A DNA stretch of 64,000 nucleotides from Candidatus Mycolicibacterium alkanivorans (GCF_022760805.1 NZ_JAIVFL010000001.1:1984001-2048000); one strand, 5' to 3'; positions 1 through 8,927 are shown, numbered from the stretch's first letter. Program-made: numbers and translations. Notes: a model not told the origin generated them from the sequence alone.

Positions 1-94
1 CGCCCGGGGTTCGGACATCCAGAATCCGCGGCGGCGAAGCCGAGCCGAGGCGGTCGCTGAGGTCCTGCGAGTCGATGGTGGCGGGAGCGGTCAT
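1..94 (-). CDS. Rhodanese-domain protein, N-terminal fragment (runs off the window)
   Basis: The reverse strand opens with ATG at 94-92 and reads 31 residues to the window edge, ending DVRTPG. That string matches the early rhodanese strand motif D-V-R-x-P, where the fold begins. Rhodaneses move sulfane sulfur between thiols. The gene is divergent from the persulfide dioxygenase gene and shares its operator-rich intergenic region, so it probably belongs to the same sulfide/persulfide regulon. The catalytic Cys loop lies beyond the window, so activity cannot be judged. Confidence 0.75.
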   Translation of the reverse strand, partial: MTAPATIDSQDLSDRLGSASPPRILDVRTPG

Positions 95-145
95 GGAAAG
101 GGTCCTTCCGTCAGGCCGGTGATGGCGAAAGCCCCTAGGCCTTCG

Positions 146-252
146 ATACCACCAGGGGTATACTTAATTTACATGGTAGACATACCCCCATCGGTACTGT
201 CAAGGCCGGAATAAGATACCCCCTAGGGTACCTGATATACCCATAGGGGTAC
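146..252. promoter_or_regulatory. Array of four CsoR/CstR-type palindromic operators in a divergent promoter region
   Basis: Four 16-bp sites of the form ATACCCnn-nnGGGTAT occur at 146-161, 182-197, 216-231 and 237-252. The first, third and fourth are near-perfect palindromes; the second keeps a full left half and a degraded right half. A/T-C/G-tract operators of this kind are known for the CsoR/RcnR family, and CstR, its persulfide-sensing branch, controls persulfide dioxygenase and SQR genes in Staphylococcus. Those are the genes downstream here. Inference: a CstR-like repressor encoded outside the window binds these sites and controls both divergent transcripts. Confidence 0.7.
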
Positions 253-298
253 ATGCCGGGATGGCATTACCAAGGTTCCAAAGAGAAAGAAGACGACG

Positions 299-1678
299 AT
301 GATCCTGCAGCAGTACTACCTGGACTGCCTGTCCCACGCTTCCTATCTGATCGGCGACGAAACCACCGGTCGCGCAGTTGTTGTCGACCCGCAACGCGTC
401 GTGGCCGAGTACGTGAGCGATGCCAAACAGCTCGGTTTGACCATCGAACTGGTCATCGAGACCCACTTTCACGCCGACTTCTTGTCGGGCCACCTCGAGC
501 TGGCGAAGGCGACCGGCGCGAAGATCGTCTACTCCTCGGTCGCCGAGACCGAATTCGAGTCGATGGGTGTCGCCGACGGTGAGCGCTATTCGCTCGGCGA
601 CGTGACGCTGGAGTTCCGCCACACCCCGGGGCACACGCCCGAGTCCCTGAGCATCGTGGTCTACGAGCACGCCGACGACACCGTTCCCTACGGTGTGATG
701 ACCGGCGACACCCTGTTCATCGGCGACGTTGGCCGCCCCGACCTGTTGGCCTCGATCGGCTTCACCCGTGACGAGCTCGCCGACAAGCTGTACGACTCGC
801 TGCACGACAAGCTGATGACGCTGCCCGACGCCACCCGGGTGTATCCGGCACACGGCGCGGGCTCGGCGTGCGGCAAGAACCTGTCCACCGATCTTTGGTC
901 GACGATGGGTGACCAGAAAGCAACGAACTACGCGCTGCGGGCCCCCGACAAGGCGACCTTCATGAACCTCGTCACAGAGGGGCAGCCACCCGCGCCCGGC
1001 TACTTCGTCTACGACGCCATCCTCAACCGCAAGGACCGCGGACTGCTGGACGAGACCGAGATGCCGGCGGCCATGACCTACGAGCAGGTCCGTGCCGCCC
1101 TCGACGGCGGAGCCGTCCTGGTGGACGGGCGCACTCCCGAGGAGTTCGCCCAGGGTCATCTGCGTCAGGCGATCAACATCGGACTCGAAGGTCGTTACGC
1201 CGAGTTCGCCGGATCAGTGCTCAAGTCCGACGTCGACATCGTGCTGTTCACCGAGCCTGGTCAGGAGCTCGAGGGCAAGAATCGGCTGGCCCGGATTGGC
1301 TTCGATCGGGTGATCGGTTACCTGGCCGACCCATATCGGGCGATGTTCGCCCACCAGGACGACGTCCAGGTGGCGTCGCGGTTGACGGCCAAAGCGTTCG
1401 ACGAGCGGGCGTCGCACATGCGCGACCTGCAGATCGTCGACGTCCGCAACCCGGGCGAGGTCGAGGCCGGGTCCATCCCGAACGCAATCCCGATCGCGGT
1501 GGGCCAGCTGCCCGCCCGGCTGGGTGAGCTCGACGCCACCAAGCCGACAGTCGTCTACTGCGCCGGCGGTTACCGGTCGTCGGTCGCGGCCAGCCTGCTG
1601 CGCCAGAACGGCTTCACCGACGTCAGCGACATCCTGGGCGGTTACGGCGCCTGGGCCGACGCAGTTCAAAATGCCTGA
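299..1678 (+). CDS. Persulfide dioxygenase-rhodanese fusion (CstB-like)
   Basis: The 459-residue protein has three domains. An N-terminal metallo-beta-lactamase fold carries THFHAD (55-60), His65, HTPGH (108-112), GDTLFIGD (136-143) and PAHG (183-186), the iron-binding set of ETHE1-type persulfide dioxygenases. Next comes a rhodanese domain (about 260-350) whose active-site loop reads LFTEPGQE with no Cys, so it is a pseudo-rhodanese. A second rhodanese (about 370-459) has the catalytic Cys421 in CAGGYRS. This MBL, inactive rhodanese, active rhodanese order is that of staphylococcal CstB, which oxidises persulfides and releases thiosulfate. Cys191 (GSACG) may match the CstB accessory Cys. The ATG at 299 follows a purine-rich AGAAAGAAG. 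The sqr gene follows after 39 bp. Confidence 0.9.
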   Translation: MILQQYYLDCLSHASYLIGDETTGRAVVVDPQRVVAEYVSDAKQLGLTIELVIETHFHADFLSGHLELAKATGAKIVYSSVAETEFESMGVADGERYSLGDVTLEFRHTPGHTPESLSIVVYEHADDTVPYGVMTGDTLFIGDVGRPDLLASIGFTRDELADKLYDSLHDKLMTLPDATRVYPAHGAGSACGKNLSTDLWSTMGDQKATNYALRAPDKATFMNLVTEGQPPAPGYFVYDAILNRKDRGLLDETEMPAAMTYEQVRAALDGGAVLVDGRTPEEFAQGHLRQAINIGLEGRYAEFAGSVLKSDVDIVLFTEPGQELEGKNRLARIGFDRVIGYLADPYRAMFAHQDDVQVASRLTAKAFDERASHMRDLQIVDVRNPGEVEAGSIPNAIPIAVGQLPARLGELDATKPTVVYCAGGYRSSVAASLLRQNGFTDVSDILGGYGAWADAVQNA

Positions 1679-1717
1679 GCCAGCCAGAACGCTTGAAGAT
1701 CGAGGAGACCACAGATC

Positions 1718-2920
1718 ATGACCATCAAGGCCAAACACCAGATCCTGATCGTCGGCGGCGGAACCGCCGGCATCACCGTTGCGGCCCGGCTGCTCCGCAA
1801 GGGCTACACGGACGTCGCGGTCATCGAGCCGTCGGACAAGCACTACTACCAACCGCTGTGGACGCTCGTCGGCGGCGGACAGGTGAAGGCCTCGACCACC
1901 GAGCGCGACGAATCCTCAGTCATGCCCAAGGGGGCGACCTGGATCAAGAACGCCGCCAGTGCCTTTGATCCCGACGCCAACACGGTGACCTGCGCCGACG
2001 GGTCGAGCTACGCATACGACGTGCTCGTCGTAAGCCCGGGCATCCAGCTCGACTGGAACCGCACCGAGGGCCTGGAGGATGCCCTGGGCCGCGGCGGGGT
2101 GTCGTCGAACTACCGGTTCGACCTCGCGCCGCGCACCTGGGACTTCATCCGCAATCTTCGGTCGGGCACCGCTGTGTTCACGGTTCCCTCCGGCGCGATC
2201 AAGTGCGCCGGAGCGCCGCAGAAGATCGCCTACCTGGCATCGGACTACTGGCGCAAGCAGGGTGTGCTCAAAGACATCGACGTCCACCTGGTGATGCCGG
2301 GGGCGCGGCCGTTCGGGATTCCGGCGATCGCGGACAGCCTCGACAAGGTCATCGCCGACTACGGCATCACCTTGCACACCAATTCCGAGGTGACGTCCGT
2401 CGACGCGACATCGCATAAGGTCGGCATCACCAGTGTCGCCGCAGGCGGGACCGACGCCATGCTGCCCTACGACGTATTGCACGCCGTGCCGCGGCAGTCG
2501 GCGCCGGACTGGATCAAGTCCAGCCCGCTGTCGACCGGTGATGCAATGGGCTACGTCGACATCGACAAGCACACCATGCAGCACGTGCGGTACCCGAATG
2601 TGTTCAGCCTGGGTGACGCCGGTTCCTCGCCGAACTCGAAGACCGGTGCCGCGATCCGCAAACAGGCGCCCGTGGTCGTCGACAACATCGACGCGTTCCT
2701 GAATAAGCGACCACTGCGCGCGTCATACGACGGTTACTCGTCGTGCCCGATCACCACCTCGTCGCACGCGATGCTGCTTGCCGAGTTCGACTACGACCTG
2801 CAGCTAGAACCCACGTTCCCACTGCTCAATCCGACCACGCCGCACCGCGCATATTGGTACTTGAAGAAATACGGGCTCCCATTCATGTACTGGAACCTGA
2901 TGCTCAAGGGATTGGCTTAG
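1718..2920 (+). CDS. sqr: Sulfide:quinone oxidoreductase, type II (SQOR-like)
   Basis: This 400-residue flavoprotein has an N-terminal FAD Rossmann motif IVGGGTAG (11-18). The two redox cysteines are Cys163 in KCAGAPQK and Cys343 in SSCPITT, the pair found in type II (mitochondrial-like) SQR; the third Cys of type I enzymes is absent. FSLGDAGSSPNSKTGAA (about 296-312) is the second FAD contact. The C-terminal YWYLKKYGLPFMYWN segment is aromatic and amphipathic, as expected for monotopic membrane attachment. The enzyme oxidises sulfide, passes electrons to the quinone pool and forms persulfide, the substrate of the upstream dioxygenase. A GAGGAG ribosome site precedes the ATG and the two genes form an operon. 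Confidence 0.93.
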   Translation: MTIKAKHQILIVGGGTAGITVAARLLRKGYTDVAVIEPSDKHYYQPLWTLVGGGQVKASTTERDESSVMPKGATWIKNAASAFDPDANTVTCADGSSYAYDVLVVSPGIQLDWNRTEGLEDALGRGGVSSNYRFDLAPRTWDFIRNLRSGTAVFTVPSGAIKCAGAPQKIAYLASDYWRKQGVLKDIDVHLVMPGARPFGIPAIADSLDKVIADYGITLHTNSEVTSVDATSHKVGITSVAAGGTDAMLPYDVLHAVPRQSAPDWIKSSPLSTGDAMGYVDIDKHTMQHVRYPNVFSLGDAGSSPNSKTGAAIRKQAPVVVDNIDAFLNKRPLRASYDGYSSCPITTSSHAMLLAEFDYDLQLEPTFPLLNPTTPHRAYWYLKKYGLPFMYWNLMLKGLA

Positions 2921-3001
2921 CAATTCGATTGCAGCACGATGTGATGCGTTCGGTGCCCGTGAGTCAGCGGTGCCGGTCTTACGGCCATCGGCAGACATCT
3001 A

Positions 3002-3230
3002 CCCCAATCGGTCCTGCTGATCGGCTTCGCCGTGGTGATGGTGGTCGCAGGGATCCGATTGCTCCAGGACAACGGCGACACCGGCACTGCATGCAAGGTC
3101 GGCGATTCCGGCATCAAGTTGGCGTCACTGTGCCCGGAGATCCATCCCCGCCGGGTTCCTCGTCGGTTTGCTCACCGGGCTGTTCGGTGTCGGTGGGGAA
3201 CCTGCCCGGCTGAACTCGCCGAGTCGTTGA
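3002..3230 (+). pseudogene. TauE/SafE-family anion exporter relic
   Basis: Reading from 3002 gives a membrane-like segment, SVLLIGFAVVMVVAGIRLLQ, followed by TACKVGDSGI. After a frameshift near 3118 the next frame gives IPAGFLVGLLTGLFGVGG, the repeat signature of TauE/SafE transporters. The first half of the protein and everything after this repeat are missing, and no start codon fits. In CstR regulons a TauE-type sulfite/sulfonate exporter commonly accompanies the persulfide dioxygenase and SQR genes, so this is probably the decayed third gene of the operon. Nothing else is recognisable between 2921 and 3304. Confidence 0.75.
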
Positions 3231-3304
3231 AACGAGGAATTCCCGACTAGCATCTCGCGCCGACGGCGACGATGGATGCGCCGACGGTGATGAGGAGACA
3301 ATTC

Positions 3305-4150
3305 GTGCCAGAACAGCGCGCCGACCTCGTCGCCGGCGTGACCGTGCTGGGCAATCTGGCCATCGACGTGATCAACGGCGGGCCGAAGACCCCCGGCGGG
3401 TGCGCGTCGTTCTCCGGCGTGGCCATGGAGGCTGCGGGCGCACCGGGCGGCATCGTCGCGCTGGCCGCCGCTGACGACCGGCCGTTGTTCGACCCGCTGC
3501 TCGACCGGTTCGGGTCGATGATCCGGATCCTGACGGCGGACTGCACGAGCTCGTTCCGGTTGGACTACGAGGATGTGGATCACCGAAGGATGTCGGTGGA
3601 GGCCATCGGCCCGGTGTGGGGCGCAGCCGAGGTCGAAGCCGCGGCTCCCACGACGACGTGGGTGCACCTCGCGCCGCTGCTGCGTACCGACTTTCCCGCC
3701 CAGACGCTGGCTCTTCTGGCGCAGCGAGGCCACCGGGTCGCCTACGACGGCCAGGGCCTGGTCCGCGCCGACCAGCTTGGGCCGCTGGTCGTGCACCGCC
3801 ACTACCCGCCGGAGCTGCTGGCAAACCTCAGCATCCTGAAGCTGGCCGAGGACGAGGCCATCATCGTCGCCGACGGACCGTTCGACGAAGCGACCGCGGC
3901 CCGCCTCGGGGTGCCCGAGATTCTGGTGACCTACGGATCCGAGGGGTGCGACATCTATACCGGGGACACCTGCGTGCGAGTGCCGGCCGCCTGGCGGGTG
4001 GAGGGTGTCCAAACCACCGGGGCCGGTGACATGTTCACCACCTGTTATGTGGCAAATCGCGCGGCGGGCGCCGATCCTCGCGCCGCAGCCAAAGAGGCCA
4101 GTGAACTCGTCGCCGGTGAACTGGAGAAACGACTGGGGGTGCGCCGGTAA
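3305..4150 (+). CDS. PfkB-family carbohydrate/nucleoside kinase
   Basis: The 281-residue protein opens with VTVLGNLAIDVING and has GGCASFSG near the N terminus, the substrate-side glycine region of ribokinases. The second PfkB signature TTGAGDMFTT near the C terminus carries the catalytic Asp and anion hole. The GTG at 3305 is chosen because GAGGAG sits 7-9 nt upstream and the homologous fold begins right after it; an upstream ATG at 3272 lacks such a site. The natural substrate (sugar, nucleoside or other alcohol) cannot be read from the sequence. It is separated from the sulfur genes by a relic and from korA by 284 bp. Confidence 0.85.
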   Translation: MPEQRADLVAGVTVLGNLAIDVINGGPKTPGGCASFSGVAMEAAGAPGGIVALAAADDRPLFDPLLDRFGSMIRILTADCTSSFRLDYEDVDHRRMSVEAIGPVWGAAEVEAAAPTTTWVHLAPLLRTDFPAQTLALLAQRGHRVAYDGQGLVRADQLGPLVVHRHYPPELLANLSILKLAEDEAIIVADGPFDEATAARLGVPEILVTYGSEGCDIYTGDTCVRVPAAWRVEGVQTTGAGDMFTTCYVANRAAGADPRAAAKEASELVAGELEKRLGVRR

Positions 4151-4173
4151 CTGAGAGCTACCCGCGAGTAGCA

Positions 4174-4188
4174 AATCTCTTAGAGATT
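4174..4188. promoter_or_regulatory. Perfect 7-1-7 inverted repeat upstream of korAB
   Basis: AATCTCT and AGAGATT are separated by one T. The repeat lies just after the kinase gene and about 250 bp before korA. It is AT-rich with no T-tract, so it looks like a protein site rather than a terminator. A nearly identical palindrome lies upstream of the Rpf gene at 8210-8224. The rest of 4151-4434 shows no gene. Confidence 0.4.
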
Positions 4189-4434
4189 CCCGTTCTCGAC
4201 AAGTGATGAACGACACACTTTTGTCTCACCGATTGCTGAATCACGGCTGTGAGCTGCATCTTCGTGCGACCCGTTGCGGCGTGTCAACGTCGAACGCCGG
4301 TATAGCTTGCCTAAGAAAGTGCAATAATCGGTACTGCGAGTGACAGCAATCGAACCTGGCTGTGCGACTCCGGCGGCGCGTCCACACGTCTGCGACACGG
4401 AATCGGCTACCGAAAACAGACGAAAGGCGGGCAC

Positions 4435-6357
4435 GTGGGTCCGAACGGCAACGGAGCTACGGGTAACCGACAAAAACTCGAAAAGGTCGTTATCCGCTTC
4501 GCGGGTGACTCCGGTGACGGTATGCAACTCACCGGCGACCGATTCACCACCGAAGCCGCGCTGTTCGGCAATGACCTTGCGACACAACCGAATTACCCCG
4601 CCGAGATCCGCGCGCCACAGGGCACGCTGCCCGGTGTGTCGTCGTTCCAGATCCAGATCGCCGACTACGACATCCTGACCGCCGGGGATCGCCCCGATGT
4701 CCTGGTCGCGATGAACCCAGCGGCGCTGAAGGCCAACCTGGCCGACCTGCCGCGCGGCGGCCTGGTGATCGCGAACTCCGACGAGTTCACCAAGCGCAAC
4801 CTGGCCAAGGTCGGCTACGAGACCAATCCGCTGGAGACCGAGGAACTCGCCGAGTTCGTCGTCCACGCCATCCCGATGACCACCCTGACGCTGGGTGCCG
4901 TCGAGGAGATCGGCGCATCCAAGAAGGACGGACAGCGGGCGAAGAACATGTTCGCGCTCGGTCTGCTGTCCTGGATGTACGGCCGGCCGGTCGAGACCAG
5001 CGAGACGTTCATCCGGGAAAAGTTCGCCCGCAAGCCCGATGTCGCCGAAGCCAACGTCCTGGCCCTGAGAGCCGGCTGGAACTACGGCGAGACCACCGAG
5101 GCGTTCGGCACCACCTACGAGGTCGCGCCGGCCAAGCTCGAGCCTGGCGAGTACCGGCAGATCTCGGGCAACACCGCGCTGGCATACGGCGTGATCGCCG
5201 CCGGCCAGCTCGCCGACATCCAGGTGATCCTGGGCAGCTACCCGATCACCCCGGCCTCGGACATCCTGCACGAGCTGTCCAAGCACAAGAATTTCAACGT
5301 CCTGACCTTCCAGGCCGAGGACGAGATCGCCGGTATCGGCGCCGCGATCGGCGCCTCCTACGGCGGCGCGCTGGGCGTGACGAGCACGTCGGGCCCGGGT
5401 GTCTCGCTGAAGTCCGAGGCCATCGGCCTCGCCGTGATGACCGAGCTTCCGCTGCTGGTGATCGACGTCCAGCGCGGTGGCCCGTCGACGGGGCTTCCCA
5501 CCAAGACCGAACAGGCCGACCTGCTGCAGGCGATGTTCGGCCGCAACGGCGAGTCGCCGGTGCCGGTGCTGGCCGCCCGGTCGCCCTCGGACTGCTTCGA
5601 GGTGGCCATCGAGGCCGCGCGTATCGCGCTGACCTACCGCACACCGGTGATCCTGCTGTCCGACGGCGCGATCGCCAACGGCTCGGAGCCGTGGCGCATC
5701 CCCGGGGTCGGCAGCTTCGAGCCGATCGAGACCAACCTGGCCCGACCCGGTGAGGACTTCGCGCCCTACAACCGCGACCCGGAGACCCTGGCCCGCCAGT
5801 TCGCCATCCCCGGCACGCCGGGACTGGAGCACCGCATCGGTGGTCTGGAGTCGGCCAACGGCTCGGGCAACATCTCCTACGAGCCGGCCAACCACGACCT
5901 GATGGTCCGGTTGCGGCAGGCCAAGATCGACGGCATCGCGGTGCCCGACCTCGAGGTCGACGACCCGACCGGCGACGCCGAGTTGCTGCTGCTCGGATGG
6001 GGCAGCTCGTTCGGCCCGATCGGGGAGGCGTGCCGCCGAGCCCGCCGGCGCGGCATCAAGGTCGCCCACGCCCAGCTGCGCCACCTCAACCCGTTCCCGG
6101 CCAACCTCGGCGAGGTGCTGCGGCGCTACCCGAAGGTGGTCGTACCGGAGATGAATCTGGGCCAGCTGGCGCTGCTGCTGCGCGGCAAGTATCTGGTCGA
6201 CGTCCAGTCCGTGACCAAGGTGCACGGCATGGCGTTCCTGGCTGACGAGGTGGCGGGCATCATCGACAGTGCCCTCGATGGAACGTTGAGTGAGAAGGAA
6301 AGCGACAAGGCCAAGTTCGCCAGGCTGGCGGCGGCTACCGCGGGAGTGAGCGCATGA
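4435..6357 (+). CDS. korA: 2-oxoacid (2-oxoglutarate):ferredoxin oxidoreductase, alpha/gamma subunit
   Basis: The 640-residue subunit fuses a gamma domain to the alpha (PYR) domain. The gamma domain has FAGDSGDGMQLTGDRF at 22-37. The alpha part has YPITPASDILHEL (about 270) and the GPGVSLKSEAIGLA to RGGPSTGLPTKTEQADL stretch that helps bind thiamine diphosphate across the dimer. The enzyme converts 2-oxoglutarate to succinyl-CoA with ferredoxin as electron acceptor, an alternative to 2-oxoglutarate dehydrogenase that works under CO2-rich or low-oxygen conditions. The GTG start at 4435 follows AAAGGCGGG. Its stop overlaps the korB start (ATGA), so the two are translationally coupled. Homologous to Rv2455c. 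Confidence 0.95.
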   Translation: MGPNGNGATGNRQKLEKVVIRFAGDSGDGMQLTGDRFTTEAALFGNDLATQPNYPAEIRAPQGTLPGVSSFQIQIADYDILTAGDRPDVLVAMNPAALKANLADLPRGGLVIANSDEFTKRNLAKVGYETNPLETEELAEFVVHAIPMTTLTLGAVEEIGASKKDGQRAKNMFALGLLSWMYGRPVETSETFIREKFARKPDVAEANVLALRAGWNYGETTEAFGTTYEVAPAKLEPGEYRQISGNTALAYGVIAAGQLADIQVILGSYPITPASDILHELSKHKNFNVLTFQAEDEIAGIGAAIGASYGGALGVTSTSGPGVSLKSEAIGLAVMTELPLLVIDVQRGGPSTGLPTKTEQADLLQAMFGRNGESPVPVLAARSPSDCFEVAIEAARIALTYRTPVILLSDGAIANGSEPWRIPGVGSFEPIETNLARPGEDFAPYNRDPETLARQFAIPGTPGLEHRIGGLESANGSGNISYEPANHDLMVRLRQAKIDGIAVPDLEVDDPTGDAELLLLGWGSSFGPIGEACRRARRRGIKVAHAQLRHLNPFPANLGEVLRRYPKVVVPEMNLGQLALLLRGKYLVDVQSVTKVHGMAFLADEVAGIIDSALDGTLSEKESDKAKFARLAAATAGVSA

Positions 6358-7427
6358 TTGATCTGATCGGAGCGGATCTGCTGGCACCGGTGTCCAAGAT
6401 CGCCGGAGTACCGACCGCCGACGAGCCGCAGAAGGCCAAGGACTTCACCACCGACCAGGAGGTCCGCTGGTGCCCCGGCTGCGGTGACTACGTCATCCTC
6501 AACACCATCCGCAACTTCCTGCCGGAACTCGGCCTGCGCCGGGAGAACATCGCGTTCGTCAGCGGCATCGGCTGCTCGAGCCGCTTCCCGTATTACCTGG
6601 AGAGCTACGGCTTCCACTCGATCCACGGGCGCGCGCCGACCATCGCCACCGGCTTGGCGCTGGCCCGGCCCGACCTGTCGGTCTGGGTCGTCACCGGGGA
6701 CGGCGACGCCCTGTCGATCGGCGGCAACCACCTGATCCACGCGCTGCGCCGCAACCTCAACATCACGATCCTGCTGTTCAACAACCGGATCTACGGGCTG
6801 ACCAAGGGTCAGTACTCGCCGACCTCCGAGGTCGGCAAGGTCACCAAGTCCACCCCGATGGGTTCGCTGGACTATCCGTTCAACCCGGTGTCGCTGGCGC
6901 TGGGTGCCGAGGCGACCTTCGTCGGGCGGGCGCTGGACTCCGACCGCAAGGGTCTGTCGGAGGTCCTTCGCGCGGCGGCCGAGCACCGCGGTGCCGCACT
7001 GGTCGAGATCCTGCAGGACTGCCCGATCTTCAATGACGGCTCCTTCGACGTGCTGCGCAAGGAGGGCGCCGAGGAGCGGGTCATCAATGTCCACCAGGGA
7101 GAGCCGGTCACTTTCGGGGTCAACGGAGAGTACTGCGTCGTCAAGAGCGGATTCGGCCTCGACCTCGCGAAGACCGCGGACGTGTCGGCCGCGGACATCG
7201 TGGTTCACGACGCGCAGATCGACGACCCGGCCTACGCCTTCGCCCTGTCGCGGCTCAGTGACCAGAACCTCGAGCACACCGTGATGGGTATCTTCCGCCA
7301 GGTCCACCGCCCGACCTACGACGACGCTGCCCGTGATCAGGTCCGTCTGGCGCGGGAAGCCACCCCGCACGACCGGCACGCGTTGCAGTCGCTGCTGCGC
7401 GGCCGCGACACCTGGACCGTGGACTAG
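6354..7427 (+). CDS. korB: 2-oxoacid (2-oxoglutarate):ferredoxin oxidoreductase, beta subunit
   Basis: The 357-residue beta subunit binds thiamine diphosphate. CPGCGDY (40-46) and [11 protein letters not shown] (71-81) are the conserved Cys-containing segments of the family. [12 protein letters not shown] (115-126) with [16 protein letters not shown] (about 143-158) is the ThDP/Mg binding motif. No separate ferredoxin-like delta subunit lies next to it, as is usual for the mycobacterial KorAB enzyme. It starts inside the korA stop codon. Homologous to Rv2454c. Confidence 0.95.
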   Translation: MIDLIGADLLAPVSKIAGVPTADEPQKAKDFTTDQEVRWCPGCGDYVILNTIRNFLPELGLRRENIAFVSGIGCSSRFPYYLESYGFHSIHGRAPTIATGLALARPDLSVWVVTGDGDALSIGGNHLIHALRRNLNITILLFNNRIYGLTKGQYSPTSEVGKVTKSTPMGSLDYPFNPVSLALGAEATFVGRALDSDRKGLSEVLRAAAEHRGAALVEILQDCPIFNDGSFDVLRKEGAEERVINVHQGEPVTFGVNGEYCVVKSGFGLDLAKTADVSAADIVVHDAQIDDPAYAFALSRLSDQNLEHTVMGIFRQVHRPTYDDAARDQVRLAREATPHDRHALQSLLRGRDTWTVD

Positions 7428-7434
7428 CCGGGCC

Positions 7435-8013
7435 GTGAGCTCACTCGCTCCGCTGGCCGCCGTGGTGTTGGCCGGCGGTGCGTCGCGCCGGATGGGCCGG
7501 GACAAGGCCACGCTGGCACACCCCGAGTCGTCGACCACGATGGTCGAGTACACCGTTGACGTGCTGCGTTCTCGGTGCTCCCCGGTGTTCGTGATCGCCG
7601 CACCCGGCCAGGCACTTCCGTCGGTGCAGGCGGAGGTGATTAGGGACGAGGTTCGCGGCGTCGGCCCGCTGCTGGCCACCGGCCGCGGACTTCGAGCGGC
7701 AGCGGCGGCCGGGCTGGAACGGGCCTTCGTCAGTGCCGTGGACATGCCGTATCTGTCGGTCGAGGTCATCGACGCCCTGGCCGACTACGAGGGTGTCGAC
7801 ATCGTGCTGCCGTGGGATGGCCGGGATCACTACCTGGCCGGGATCTACCGGACCGAGTTGGCCGACCCCATCGACGCGCTGGTGTCCGCCGGCGAACGCA
7901 GCATGCGGGCGCTGACCGAAACGGTGGTCACGCAACGCGTCGTCGTGCCGTTCAAGCGGGAGCTGGCAAATATCAATTCCCCCGAAGATCTGGCACAGCA
8001 AATAGTCGGATAA
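7435..8013 (+). CDS. mobA: Molybdenum cofactor guanylyltransferase
   Basis: The 192-residue protein begins with the nucleotidyltransferase loop [16 protein letters not shown], and a metal-binding VDMPYLS follows near residue 103. MobA adds GMP to molybdopterin, giving the guanine dinucleotide form of the cofactor. The GTG at 7435 is 8 nt after the korB stop, so the gene is probably co-transcribed with korAB, as with Rv2453c. The length is close to E. coli MobA. Confidence 0.9.
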   Translation: MSSLAPLAAVVLAGGASRRMGRDKATLAHPESSTTMVEYTVDVLRSRCSPVFVIAAPGQALPSVQAEVIRDEVRGVGPLLATGRGLRAAAAAGLERAFVSAVDMPYLSVEVIDALADYEGVDIVLPWDGRDHYLAGIYRTELADPIDALVSAGERSMRALTETVVTQRVVVPFKRELANINSPEDLAQQIVG

Positions 8014-8209
8014 ACCGGTGCTCCAATTATTCCAACGTCAATAACGATTTGATAATGGCGTCATTGTCGTGATCTCCCGGACTCGTCCGCGAGCGGGCCG
8101 AGAACGGGGCGGGCTCTGTGCGTTCGCGGGGATCGGCGCGTGGCCAGTCTGCGGTCGTCGCGGCTGACACAAGGCGCCACTCCTGTTTCTCTAAGAACTC
8201 CTGTATCAA

Positions 8210-8224
8210 AAATCTCAGAGATTT
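8210..8224. promoter_or_regulatory. Perfect 7-1-7 inverted repeat upstream of the rpf gene
   Basis: AAATCTC and GAGATTT flank a single A, about 93 bp before the Rpf start. The core matches the korA-upstream palindrome at 4174-4188. The rest of 8014-8316 is AT-richer than its surroundings and holds no recognisable gene; I see no c-di-AMP riboswitch there. Confidence 0.4.
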
Positions 8225-8316
8225 CAACTGACACGCCCGTAACAACTGTCCCGTTAGGTGCGATTCCCATCGCAACAGCGCAGTAATTGCGCCCCTTGGT
8301 CGGGAAGGGCACACAG

Positions 8317-8811
8317 ATGAGCGCCATTCGCAGGATAATCACTCTGGCAGTCATCTCCGGAGCGCTCGCACTGGCCGGCGTCGTTCTGAGCTGCGGCAAC
8401 GCCAGCGCAGACAGCGGTGTGAACTGGGACGCGATCGCGCAGTGCGAGTCCGGCGGCAAATGGGGGGCCGACTCCGGCAACGGCTTCTACGGCGGCCTGC
8501 AGTTCAAGCAGGCGACCTGGGCGGCCAACGGCGGCGTCGGTACTCCCCACCAGGCTTCCCGCGAGGAGCAGATCCGGGTGGCCGAGAACGTGATGCAGAA
8601 GCAGGGCCTGGGCGCCTGGCCGTCGTGCAGCAAGAACGCCGGTGCTCCCGGCTTCGCCGTCCCGGTGTCCAGCGGCACCACCGCTGCCCCGGCCCAGGCC
8701 GGATGCCAGAACCTCGGCCGCGGCCCGCTGGGCCTGATCGACTTCGGCAAGATGTGCCAGGCCCTCACCGACCCGGGCAAGGCCGTCGCCAACGCGCTCG
8801 GCATTCACTGA
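8317..8811 (+). CDS. rpfE: Resuscitation-promoting factor, RpfE-like
   Basis: The 164-residue secreted protein has a signal peptide (basic MSAIRR, hydrophobic core, cleavage around residue 32). A lysozyme-like Rpf domain follows at once (about 35-110): VNWDAIAQCESGGKW with catalytic Glu44, FYGGLQFKQATW, and GAWPSC, whose Cys can pair with Cys43. A short low-complexity tail and a C-terminal LGIH follow. Rpfs cleave peptidoglycan glycan strands during regrowth from dormancy. The ATG at 8317 is preferred over an upstream TTG because GGGAAGGG lies just before it. The place after mobA and before valS matches Rv2450c. Confidence 0.93.
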   Translation: MSAIRRIITLAVISGALALAGVVLSCGNASADSGVNWDAIAQCESGGKWGADSGNGFYGGLQFKQATWAANGGVGTPHQASREEQIRVAENVMQKQGLGAWPSCSKNAGAPGFAVPVSSGTTAAPAQAGCQNLGRGPLGLIDFGKMCQALTDPGKAVANALGIH

Positions 8812-8924
8812 GTCAGACGTCGGCCCGTGGACGACGCTGCCGGCGTCAACGCCTCGGTGAGGATGTCGCGCAACTTCGCGCGCTGGCCGGCGATTCCGGC
8901 ACCGATGATGGCGATCTCGGCCAT
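8805..8924 (-). pseudogene. 39-residue ORF with a dinucleotide-binding N terminus, probably a relic
   Basis: The reverse strand from ATG 8924 reads MAEIAIIGAGIAG, a textbook Rossmann beta-alpha-beta start for an FAD/NAD enzyme. It then goes directly into RAKLRDILTEALTPA and stops inside the last codons of the Rpf gene. The Rossmann loop would normally be followed by hundreds of residues, so most of the gene appears deleted. A small functional protein cannot be excluded, since the ORF is intact and is headed by a 16-bp palindrome. Confidence 0.4.
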
Positions 8925-8927
8925 GCC

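Noticed and set aside
4340..4678. Upstream ORF running into korA in another frame
   Set aside because: No ribosome site or leaderless -10 fits, composition is that of a shadow frame, and korA has its own start at 4435.
8014..8316. Possible c-di-AMP riboswitch before the rpf gene
   Set aside because: Some actinobacterial rpf genes have one, but I could not find the conserved core pairing here; only a short palindrome is evident.
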